A DNA stretch of 7,469 bases from JAIPEK01 sp041685935. Its GTDB lineage: Bacteria > Desulfobacterota > Desulfobacteria > Desulfobacterales > Desulfobacteraceae. Below the pieces are notes generated by a model. It made no database searches and was not told where the DNA came from. It saw only the letters and a program-made list of their open reading frames with translations. The first letter of the stretch is position 1. Each line of letters opens with the position of its first letter. The stretch is taken from NCBI GenBank assembly GCA_041685935.1, contig JAWLES010000120.1, positions 1-7,469 of the forward strand, in the 5' to 3' direction. A program made the translations under genes and the position numbers. Positions 1 through 7,000 of this stretch are shown in pieces.

Positions 1-720
1 AGATGTCACGAACGGATAGGTGCCGTGCTCGACATCCAGGTGCGTACCCTGCGCGCCTTCAAAAAGAATCTTCTTGCCCGCCCTGGTACCCTCGTACAGG
101 AGCACTGACACATCCGCGATATACGGAAGAAGACGCTCTTTGACCTCGGCGAACTGTTCTATCACCTTGCCGGGATCTATTGGTTCTTCGTTGAAATACT
201 TTTCAAGGTAAAAGTTTTTTTCGTCCAGTATGGACTTTACCTTCTCAACAAACAGCTCCTTTTCCAGGAGATCCGCAAACCGAACTCCCCTCCTGGTGGC
301 CTTGTCTTCATAACTGGGGCCGATCCCCCTGCCGGTGGTACCGATCCTGCCCTTGCCCTTTATGATTTCACGGGCCTTGTCAATACGCTTGTGATACGGC
401 ATGATCATATGAGCACGGTTGCTGATTTTCAGCATTTCCGGAGAGGCGTCGATTCCGTTTTCATTGAGATAGTCCACCTCCTGGAGGAGAACCATCGGAT
501 CCACCACAACACCGTTTCCGATAAAACACTTCTTTTTCTGTATAATCCCGGAAGGGACGAGGTGGCTGATAATTTCCTTCCCCTGGACCACCATTGTGTG
601 TCCGGCATTGTTCCCTCCCTGGAACCGCACCACATGGTCGGCATATTCACTTAACAGGTCAACGACCTTGCCTTTTCCCTCGTCTCCCCACTGGGTTCCG
701 ACAACTACTGTATTAGACAC
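1..720 (-). CDS. purA: Adenylosuccinate synthetase (PurA), N-terminal 240 residues, 3' end beyond the window
   Basis: PurA catalyses the GTP-dependent condensation of IMP with aspartate to adenylosuccinate, the first committed step from IMP to AMP, in the cytosol. The frame is open from a GTG at 720-718 to the left edge, giving 240 residues of a protein usually about 430 long. The N-terminus carries the phosphate-binding loop GTQWGDEGKGK (8-18), with the catalytic Asp13 and, in GGNNAGHTM (35-43), His41 at the same numbers as in E. coli PurA. The IMP-binding stretch GTTGRGIGPSYEDK (127-140) is followed by ATRRG, whose Arg143 matches the residue that reaches across the dimer. Near the edge comes FEGAQGTHLDVEHGTYPFVTS-type sequence, also typical. 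The GTG start is chosen because GAGGAG lies 6 nt upstream and the family N-terminus begins right there. The gene overlaps the end of tadA by 16 nt, so it is probably co-transcribed and translationally coupled. Identification is secure; only the C-terminal part is unseen. Confidence 0.97.
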   Translation of the reverse strand, partial: MSNTVVVGTQWGDEGKGKVVDLLSEYADHVVRFQGGNNAGHTMVVQGKEIISHLVPSGIIQKKKCFIGNGVVVDPMVLLQEVDYLNENGIDASPEMLKISNRAHMIMPYHKRIDKAREIIKGKGRIGTTGRGIGPSYEDKATRRGVRFADLLEKELFVEKVKSILDEKNFYLEKYFNEEPIDPGKVIEQFAEVKERLLPYIADVSVLLYEGTRAGKKILFEGAQGTHLDVEHGTYPFVTS

Positions 721-1175
721 TGGCTGCTCCTCTTATTTTTAAAAAACATTTTCAAAATACGCGATGTCTCCTCCTCCAGAACCCCCGGGCTCACAAGAAC
801 CTGATGATTGAGCCTCGTGTCGGAACCAAGATCTGCAACCGAACCGGCACCTCCCCATTTGGGGTCGCGCGCTCCGAATACAACTCTCCTGATCCTGGCA
901 TGAATCATGGCTGCCATGCACATGATACAGGGTTCAAGGGTGACATATAATGTGGTATCCAGCAGTCTGTAGTTTCCGACTGTAACCGCTGCCATCCTTA
1001 TGGCCTCGATCTCTGCATGGCATGTGGGATCGCATGCGGAAATCGGCCGGTTATGGCCGTATCCGACAACATCCCCTTCTCTGGACACCAAAACCGCCCC
1101 GACAGGTACTTCATCCATTCGGGCTGCTTTTCCGGCCTGTTCAAGGGCGAGATTCATATAATATTCATCAGTCAT
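705..1175 (-). CDS. tadA: tRNA-specific adenosine deaminase TadA (tRNA A34 to I34)
   Basis: TadA deaminates the wobble adenosine 34 of tRNA-Arg(ACG) to inosine, a zinc-dependent and usually essential step for reading CGN codons. From the ATG at 1175 the product is 156 aa, normal for the family. The cytidine/deoxycytidylate-deaminase fold signatures are complete. HAE places the zinc ligand His53 and the proton-shuttling Glu55, and PCIMC places zinc ligands Cys83 and Cys86. These are followed by the TadA-typical MIHARIRRVVFGARDPK-like segment. The N-terminus DEYYMNLAL...EVPVGAVLV aligns with E. coli TadA (HEYWMRHAL...EVPVGAVLV), which favours the ATG at 1175. An in-frame TTG at 1181 is the alternative and adds two residues. 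No Shine-Dalgarno sequence precedes either start, and a sigma70-like -10 box ends 8 nt before the ATG, so the mRNA may be leaderless. The stop at 707-705 lies 14 nt inside purA, and the last residues (SSQCLIQ) are encoded by the purA leader and start. Guanine deaminase-type relatives share the zinc motifs, but the overall match is to TadA. Confidence 0.95.
   Translation of the reverse strand: MTDEYYMNLALEQAGKAARMDEVPVGAVLVSREGDVVGYGHNRPISACDPTCHAEIEAIRMAAVTVGNYRLLDTTLYVTLEPCIMCMAAMIHARIRRVVFGARDPKWGGAGSVADLGSDTRLNHQVLVSPGVLEEETSRILKMFFKNKRSSQCLIQ
727..732 (-). promoter_or_regulatory. Ribosome binding site of purA, inside tadA
   Basis: GAGGAG on the minus strand, 6 nt before the GTG start of purA. 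It lies within the last codons of tadA and supports the non-ATG start. It means that ribosomes finishing tadA pass over the purA initiation region. Confidence 0.8.
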
Positions 1176-1183
1176 ACGCAACA

Positions 1184-1212
1184 GTTATATTAATGTTTTC
1201 ACCCAAGGTCAA
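1184..1212 (-). promoter_or_regulatory. Sigma70-like promoter of tadA-purA
   Basis: On the minus strand TTGACC (1212-1207) and TATAAC (1189-1184) are separated by exactly 17 nt. The -10 box ends 8 nt before the tadA ATG at 1175. Initiation at the usual distance of about 7 nt would fall near 1177, leaving an RNA leader of 0-3 nt. The fit to consensus is read directly from the sequence; the start point is inferred. Confidence 0.6.
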
Positions 1213-1235
1213 TTATTTTCATCCTAAATTAAGCA

Positions 1236-1265
1236 TTCCTTCTCTTCTAAACAGAAAAGAAGGAA
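1236..1265. repeat. Inverted repeat in the tadA/choX-like divergent control region
   Basis: Arms of 13 bases (1236-1248 and 1253-1265, TTCCTTCTCTTCT against AGAAAAGAAGGAA) pair at 12 of 13 positions around a 4-base loop, AAAC. The single mismatch is C1244 against A1257. It lies between the two divergent promoters, 10 bp upstream of the rightward -35 box. No T run follows on either strand, so a terminator is unlikely. It could be an operator, or a structure extruded from the purine/pyrimidine-biased arms. Function is inferred only. Confidence 0.55.
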
Positions 1266-1275
1266 AACTGACATT

Positions 1276-1304
1276 TTGAAAAACACAGACATTTAAGGTA
1301 AAAT
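1276..1304 (+). promoter_or_regulatory. Sigma70-like promoter (distal) of the choX-like gene
   Basis: TTGAAA (1276-1281) and TAAAAT (1299-1304) with 17-nt spacing in AT-rich DNA. The predicted start near 1311 would give a leader of about 75 nt before the ATG at 1387. Confidence 0.55.
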
Positions 1305-1307
1305 ATT

Positions 1308-1336
1308 TTGCATTCTAAATATTTTTAGTATAAAAT
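1308..1336 (+). promoter_or_regulatory. Second sigma70-like promoter candidate (proximal) of the choX-like gene
   Basis: TTGCAT (1308-1313) and TAAAAT (1331-1336), again spaced 17 nt. The predicted start is near 1343, about 44 nt before the ATG at 1387 and only about 8 nt before the alternative ATG at 1351. The surrounding DNA is so AT-rich that a chance match is possible, so it ranks below the distal candidate. Confidence 0.35.
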
Positions 1337-1386
1337 TTATAAGCTTAAAAATGAAGTTTACACTCAACCAACAAAATGGGGGTCAC

Positions 1387-2343
1387 ATGCTGAAAAATAA
1401 CAGCCGAATACTTATTGTCACGGTTCTGTGCCTTTTTATGACGGTTGCTGCGGCAACTGCTGAAAAATCCAATGAGATTAAAATTGCAAAGGTGGGGTGG
1501 ACCGGTGTCACGATTAAAACAGAGCTTGCCGAATTCACCCTGGACAAGCTGGGATACGAAGTCGACAATGTCACCATGTCCGTACCGATTGTCTATGCAG
1601 CCCTTTCCACGGGAGATGCCGATTTTTTCCTGGGAAACTGGATGCCTTCCATGGCGAATATTGCAGACAAATATTTTGAAAACGGCACAGTAATCCAGTA
1701 TTGCAAAAATATGCCGGGTGCCAAATACACACTTGCAGTTCCGAGCTACTGTATTGAAATGGGTTTGAAAGATTTCTCCGATATCGCAAAGTTCGGTGAA
1801 GAGCTTGATTGGAAAATTTACGGGATTGAAGCTGGTAACGACGGGAACAAGATTATTCACAAGATGATTGACAATGACATGTTCAATCTCGGAAAATTCA
1901 AACTGGTCCCTTCCAGCGAAATGGCGATGCTGGCACAAGTCCAGTCCTATGCAAGAGAAAAAAAACCGATTGTCTTTCTCGGATGGGCGCCCCACAGCAT
2001 GAACGAAAGAATCGACATGAGCTATCTCACCGGAAGCACTGCTGAAACTTTCGGCCCGGATGACGGTTCCGCAACCATATGGACCAACACCAGAGTCGGG
2101 TTTGAAAAGGACATGCCGAATATCGCTCTGTTTTTACGCAATCTGACCTTCCCGGTCTCCATGATCAACCAGATAATGACCGAGCTTCATCATGACAAAA
2201 CGTTATCCCCGAGAGAAGCCGGGCTGAAATGGTTGAGCAAGAACCCGGAACGATACAAAGAGTGGCTCAAAGAAGTGAAGACCTTTGACGGAAAGCCCGC
2301 ACTTGATGTATTCGAACCTGCTTTAAAAAAAGCTGTTAAATAG
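1387..2343 (+). CDS. Periplasmic choline/glycine betaine-type substrate-binding protein (ChoX-like, ABC importer component)
   Basis: Binding proteins of this family capture choline, betaine or related quaternary amines in the periplasm and pass them to an ABC permease. The 318-aa product starts with a Sec signal peptide: basic MLKNNSR, a hydrophobic core at 8-22, and likely cleavage after ATA at residue 25. Family blocks in order are VGWTG (36-40), FFLGNWMPSM (80-89), AKYTLAVPSY (112-121), GIEAGNDGN (146-154), FLGWAPHSMN (197-206) and TIWTN (230-234). Trp38, Trp85, Tyr114, Asn151 and Trp200 sit at a constant offset of 5 from ChoX Trp43, Trp90, Tyr119, Asn156 and Trp205, so the cation-binding aromatic box looks intact. 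The ChoX Asp45 position is Gly40 here. The mature protein has only two cysteines, Cys106 and Cys122. The ATG at 1387 is preferred because it gives a compact signal peptide and follows GGGGGT; the in-frame ATG at 1351 has no ribosome site. No permease or ATPase gene adjoins it. The family is sure, the exact ligand is not. Confidence 0.9.
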   Translation: MLKNNSRILIVTVLCLFMTVAAATAEKSNEIKIAKVGWTGVTIKTELAEFTLDKLGYEVDNVTMSVPIVYAALSTGDADFFLGNWMPSMANIADKYFENGTVIQYCKNMPGAKYTLAVPSYCIEMGLKDFSDIAKFGEELDWKIYGIEAGNDGNKIIHKMIDNDMFNLGKFKLVPSSEMAMLAQVQSYAREKKPIVFLGWAPHSMNERIDMSYLTGSTAETFGPDDGSATIWTNTRVGFEKDMPNIALFLRNLTFPVSMINQIMTELHHDKTLSPREAGLKWLSKNPERYKEWLKEVKTFDGKPALDVFEPALKKAVK

Positions 2344-2367
2344 GATTTCCGGATCGGCATTTCAGAA

Positions 2368-2400
2368 CTGCATCTCCCGGTTATGCACCGGGATATGCAG
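2368..2400. terminator. Hairpin between convergent genes, probable bidirectional terminator
   Basis: Arms 2368-2380 (CTGCATCTCCCGG) and 2388-2400 (CCGGGATATGCAG) pair at 12 of 13 positions around a 7-base loop. The GC-rich inner half is a strong stem. It begins 25 nt after the stop of the choX-like gene and lies about 80 nt beyond the stop of the efflux channel gene on the other strand. The following tracts are weak (ATTTC on the plus strand, TTCTG on the minus strand). Termination is therefore likely from position and stem strength rather than from a classic U run. Confidence 0.5.
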
Positions 2401-2481
2401 ATTTCAAAATCCTCAACCCTCCATGCTCCTTTCCCGTCTGAAAAGGTGGTGAGTCAACACCCTGCCCTGAAAACTCCATGA

Positions 2482-3978
2482 TCATTCTTCCTTACTGTTT
2501 CGGACAAGTTCGTCTTCATACCTCCAGCCGCCGCCCAGGGTCTTGTAAAGAGAAACAAGATTGGAAGATACCTGCCCTGTGGACCGGATGAGCTCATCCT
2601 CCAGCTCAAGCAGTGATCTTTGTGCCTCCAGCACATTGTAAAAATCCACCAGGCCCGCCTTGTACCGGTCCCTGGCCAGAAATTCGGTCCTTTTGGCCGC
2701 AGCCACCGCTTTTTCAAGGGACTCCCGGCGCATCCGCTCTTTGGCGTAGGCAGTCAGGGCATCCTCGATTTCCTGCCTGGCATCGAGGACGGCGGACTTG
2801 TAAGCGATCATGGCAGCTCTCTGTCTTTCGGTCTCAAGATCGATATTCATCCGAATGCTGTTTCCCTGAAAAATCTTCCAGGACATGCCCGGCCCGATCT
2901 GCCAGAAACGGCTTTGGGCGGACAGGAAATCCCCTCCTGCATCCAGGGCCTCCAGGCCAATAGTGCCGAAAAGATGAAACTTGGGGTACAGTTCTGCTGT
3001 AGCCTCGCCGATGCTGGCGGTCTGCGCGGCCAGTTCCCTTTCCGCCCGGCGAATATCCGGGCGGCGCCGCATGGCCTCGGCCGGTATGCCCACCGCCACA
3101 CGTGCCGGACCCCCGGGTATCGGTTCAATAGACTCAAGCTCTTGTTCAAGAGCTCCCGGTTCAAGTCCCAGAAGAACTGCCAGGCGATTTTTGACAGTTT
3201 TCAAACCGCTCTGCAGGCTTGACACAGTGGAGCGGGTTCGCTCCAGGTTCCTGAGGGACTGCTGCACTGCAAGCTCATCAATCAGCCCGGACCTGTATCT
3301 GGATCGATTCAGCTCGTACGTTTTTTTCTGGGTTTTGATGTTGGCCCGGGTAATCCGCAATCTTTGCTGATATGTCCTCACCTTTGTATAGTTCAGGGCC
3401 ACTTCCGCCATAAGGCTTATCAGCACATCATCCAGATCCGCACGACTCGCTTCGATCTCTGCCTGCGCCGCCTGGACTGACCGCCGGATGCCCCCGAAGA
3501 GATCAAGCTCCCAGGACGAATCAAATTGAGAAAGATAATAATTTTGCTGCTCTCCGCCGGAAGTGGACGGAACGGATTCGCTGGTTCTCTGCCGCTGTGC
3601 CCGGCCTCCTGCATCCAGCCCCGGAGAGAGCCGGGATTCAGTGATACCTCTGCCGAGCCTCGCCTGCCGAAGGCGGGAAAGAGCGGTTTTAAGTTCCAGG
3701 TTCCCCTGGACCGCTCTTTTCTCAAGCCGGATGAGAAGCGGATCATCAAAGACTTCCCACCATTGGGCCAGTTTACTGTTTTCCGGCTTCACCGATTCCA
3801 GCCCCTTTTCCATTTCCGCCTGCCAGTTTTCCGAAGTCTTCGGCTGAACCTGTTTATAATCCGGTCCCACCATAGCGCAGCCGCTGATCCATATCGAGAT
3901 GAAGACTGCCGGAGCCAGTACCCGGAACAAAGATACCATACCAGCCTTTGCTCCTTTTCTTTTATTTGTCCTGTTCAT
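2482..3978 (-). CDS. RND efflux outer-membrane channel lipoprotein (NodT/OprM family)
   Basis: This is the trimeric outer-membrane duct of a tripartite efflux pump, joining the membrane-fusion protein to form the exit channel. The 498-aa product has a lipoprotein signal peptide with lipobox ISGC; Cys34 would be lipidated, and Ala follows at +2, which fits outer-membrane sorting. AMVGPDYKQV right after it is the family hallmark. Two outer-membrane efflux repeats follow, roughly 65-270 and 290-480. Family motifs are WWEVFDDP (73-80), SWELDLFGGIRRSVQAAQAE (155-174), RRPDIRRAERELAAQTASIG (305-324) and SLYKTLGGGW (476-485). The length is usual. The gene starts 55 nt after the pump gene stop, consistent with one operon. 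The start is uncertain: ATG 3978 follows GGGGA, while the in-frame ATG at 3939 (residue 14) follows AAAGGAG and AAAGG and gives a shorter, more standard signal peptide, MVSLFR plus core. Substrate cannot be read from this protein. Confidence 0.94.
   Translation of the reverse strand: MNRTNKRKGAKAGMVSLFRVLAPAVFISIWISGCAMVGPDYKQVQPKTSENWQAEMEKGLESVKPENSKLAQWWEVFDDPLLIRLEKRAVQGNLELKTALSRLRQARLGRGITESRLSPGLDAGGRAQRQRTSESVPSTSGGEQQNYYLSQFDSSWELDLFGGIRRSVQAAQAEIEASRADLDDVLISLMAEVALNYTKVRTYQQRLRITRANIKTQKKTYELNRSRYRSGLIDELAVQQSLRNLERTRSTVSSLQSGLKTVKNRLAVLLGLEPGALEQELESIEPIPGGPARVAVGIPAEAMRRRPDIRRAERELAAQTASIGEATAELYPKFHLFGTIGLEALDAGGDFLSAQSRFWQIGPGMSWKIFQGNSIRMNIDLETERQRAAMIAYKSAVLDARQEIEDALTAYAKERMRRESLEKAVAAAKRTEFLARDRYKAGLVDFYNVLEAQRSLLELEDELIRSTGQVSSNLVSLYKTLGGGWRYEDELVRNSKEE
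3945..3957 (-). promoter_or_regulatory. Purine-rich ribosome-site candidates that favour the inner start of the channel gene
   Basis: On the minus strand AAAGGAG (3957-3951) lies 11 nt, and AAAGG (3949-3945) 5 nt, before the in-frame ATG at 3939-3937. Both are better matches than the GGGGA before ATG 3978. The sequence also encodes residues KGAKAG in the longer reading, so lysine-rich coding content could explain it equally. Confidence 0.35.
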
Positions 3979-4033
3979 ACAGTCCCCGCATTTTCCGTAT
4001 CATATTGGCATTCCCTTTTCTTTTTCTTCGTTA

Positions 4034-7000
4034 TCACCGTTTTCCTCTCCATTCCGAGCCCTTTTCCCTCAGCCGCTGGAATATAAAATACAGGGAAGGG
4101 ATTATCAATAAGCCAAGAGTGGTGGCCGCCACCATTCCTGAAAACACCACTGTGCCCATATGCCTGCGGCTCACGGCGCCTGCGCCCACGGCCCAGACCA
4201 GAGGAGCAACTCCCAGGATAAAGGTGAGCGCGGTCATGAGCACCGGCCGAAACCGAATGACAGCCCCGTCTATAGCAGCCTGGTAAGCTGAAACCCCTTC
4301 GGTCTTCCGGTCCCTGGCGAACTCCACGATCAGAATAGCATTTTTGGCGGCAAGACCCACAAGCAGTACCATGCCGATCTGGGCGTAAACGGACAGAGAG
4401 CTGGATGTGATCCAAAGCCCGGTAAAACCGCCGAGTGTCGCCACGATAACGGACAGAACAATGGACATGGGAAGATTCCATGACTCATACAAAGCCACCA
4501 GGAAAAGATAGGCAAATATGATGGCAAGTGCGAACAGGTAGCCCACGGTACCGCTGGCCTTTTGTTCCTGGTACGACATGGAAGACCATTCAAACGTGTA
4601 TCCCTCCGGCAGAGTTTCCCCTGCAATGCGTTTCATTGCCGCCATGGCCTGTCCGGAGGAGTATCCCGGCGCCGGCTCCCCCTTGATGGCTGCGCTGGAA
4701 AACTGGTTGTACCGGTTGATCACCCGGGCACCGATTTCCGGAGACAGGGTGATAAGGTTTTCAACCGGAACCTCTTTGCCTTTGTCCGATGTCACATACA
4801 GATCTTTTATATCAGCAGGGTTTTCCCTGGATTCAGCCCTGGAACGGGCCTTGACCTGATAAGTCCGGCCATAGAGGTTAAAGTCGTTAACATACCTGGA
4901 ACCCAGGTGACTTCCCAGCGTTGAAAACAGACGGCTGACAGGAACTCCCATCTCCTCCATACGGGTCCGGTTCAACCGGGCCAATATTTGAGGAGTATCC
5001 GCTGAAAAGGTGGTATACACCCGGCTCAGTTCAGGTTCTCCGTTAGCAGCTCCTGCAAGGGCAGCTGCAACGGATGCCAGTTCCTGCGGAGACTGGTCTT
5101 TTGCGGCCTGAAGCCGGAAATCGAAACCGCCCGTAACTCCCAGTCCCTGGATCGGCGGCGGTACAAACGCCCGGATGTCAGCGGTGCTGATCGCATTGAG
5201 CCTGGCGGAAACCTTTTGAACAATGGAATCGATATGCAGATCCGCAGATCGACGTTCTTCCCATGGATCGAGATCGGCTATTACGAATCCGGCGTTCTCC
5301 GCCTTTCCGCTCAACAGACTGAAACCGTTAACCGCAAGTACGTATTCCACTCCGTCCATCTCCAGAAGCGTTTGTGTTGCTTCGGCGGTTACTTCGTCGG
5401 TGCGCTGGAGTGTAGCGCCTTCAGGCAGCTTTACGTCGATCAGGAATCCTCCCTTGTCCTCCTGGGGCAGAAAACTGCCCGGAATGTGCCCGGAAAAGAA
5501 CCAGGCACCTGCGACAACTGCGATAAACAGAAGGATTGCCACCGAAATGTGGCGGATCAGCCACCCCACAACAGCGGTATATCCTTTGCTGGTGCCTCTC
5601 AGGACTGCGTTAAACCATCCGAAAGGCCCACGGGTATGGGGCTTGGGTTCTTTCAGAAGCACCCCGCAAAGAGCGGGACTCAGGGTCAGCGCACACACGG
5701 TGGAAATAATCACGGACACGCACAGGGTAATGCCGAACTGTTTATACAACAGACCGGTTATGCCGGGCATGAATGCCACAGGAACAAATATGGCCAGAAG
5801 CACCATGGTGGTGGCGATAATGGGGCCGGTCACCTGTTCCATGGCTTTGATTGCAGCGGATTTCCCGTCCAGATGTTCTTCTTCCATGATACGATGGACA
5901 TTCTCCACAACCACGATGGCATCATCAACCACCAGGCCGATGGCGAGGATCAGAGCAAAAAGCGATATGGTATTGAGGTTGAACCCGAATGCCAGCAGAA
6001 CAGCGAACGTCCCGATGACAGAAACCGGCACCGCGGCAGCAGGAATCAGTGTGGCACGGATGTTCTGCAGAAAAATAAAAATGACCATTACCACCAGAAC
6101 AAAGGTGAGACCCAGGGTAAAAGAGATTTCCTGCACAGCTTCGGTCACGTAAGCAGTGGTATCGTAGGGAATGGTATAAGAGACACCTTCCGGCATCTGT
6201 TCGGACCGGCGCTCGAGTTCCGCCTTGATGGATTTCATGGCTTCAAGTGCGTTGGCTTCCGAAGACCTGTAGATCGCCATATTGATGGCCGGCTGATTGT
6301 TGAATTTGCCTTCAGCGCTGTAGCTCTTGCTGCCCAGCTCCACGGTGGCCACATCCTTGACCCGGACCAGGCCTCCTTTTTCATTGCTTCTGATAATGAT
6401 ATTTTCAAACGCCTCAGGGTCCTTGAGACGGCCCTGGGCATTCAGAGTATACTGCAGTTTCTGGCCGGGCACGCTCGGGGCGGTCCCGATTGATCCCAGG
6501 GTGGCCTGTACGTTCTGCTGCCTGATGGCCCGGATCACTTCATCCGGGCTCATACCCAGGGCGGTGAGCCGGTCTGGCTTCATCCAGATGCGCATGCTGT
6601 ATTCGGTCTCGCCGAAGATATGCGCGTCACTGACGCCGTCGATCCGCTGCAGGGCGTCCTTGACCGTCCGGGTGACATAATTGCTCAGAAACAGTTGGTC
6701 CCGGCTTCCGTCAGGTGAAGTAAAAGACACCACACCCAGCATGTCCGAAGACCTGCGCCGCACATTGAGTCCCTGGTCCATAACCGCCTGGGGCAGCCGG
6801 GATTCCGCCAGCTGGAGCCGGTTCTGTACGTTGACCTGGTCTATATCCGGATCCGAGTCCACGGAAAACGTCACCTCCAGGGAATACGAACCGTCGTTGG
6901 TGCAGTCGGAATTCATGTAAAGCATATTCTCGACACCGTTCATCTCCTGTTCAATCGGAGCGGCCACCGAGTCCTTTACAACCTGGGCTGACGCGCCGGG

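Noticed and set aside
391..654. Plus- and minus-strand open frames of 73-87 codons in the first 700 bases
   Set aside because: They lie inside purA, whose correct minus-strand frame is open from a GTG at 720 to the left edge and shows all expected motifs.
1345..1995. 216-codon minus-strand frame antisense to the binding-protein gene
   Set aside because: The plus strand encodes a motif-rich ChoX-like protein. The antisense product has no family features and its frame simply mirrors that coding bias.
2449..2481. GTG-initiated mini-ORF of 10 codons preceded by AAAAGG
   Set aside because: Far too short, with no conserved feature, and it lies after a probable terminator in a convergent spacer.
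3979..4033. Possible promoter or terminator in the 55-nt gap between the pump and channel genes
   Set aside because: No convincing -35/-10 pair or stem-loop with a T tract was seen; the gap fits an ordinary intra-operon spacer.
5223..6152. 309-codon plus-strand frame in a second phase within the pump gene
   Set aside because: Same region and same explanation: codon-bias shadow rich in Ser/Thr/Arg, with no recognisable motif or ribosome site.
5216..6493. 425-codon open frame on the plus strand, antisense to the RND pump gene
   Set aside because: It is a shadow of the pump reading frame. The translation is low in hydrophobic core segments, rich in His/Gln/Asn, and matches no family, while the opposite strand encodes a fully conserved HAE1 pump.
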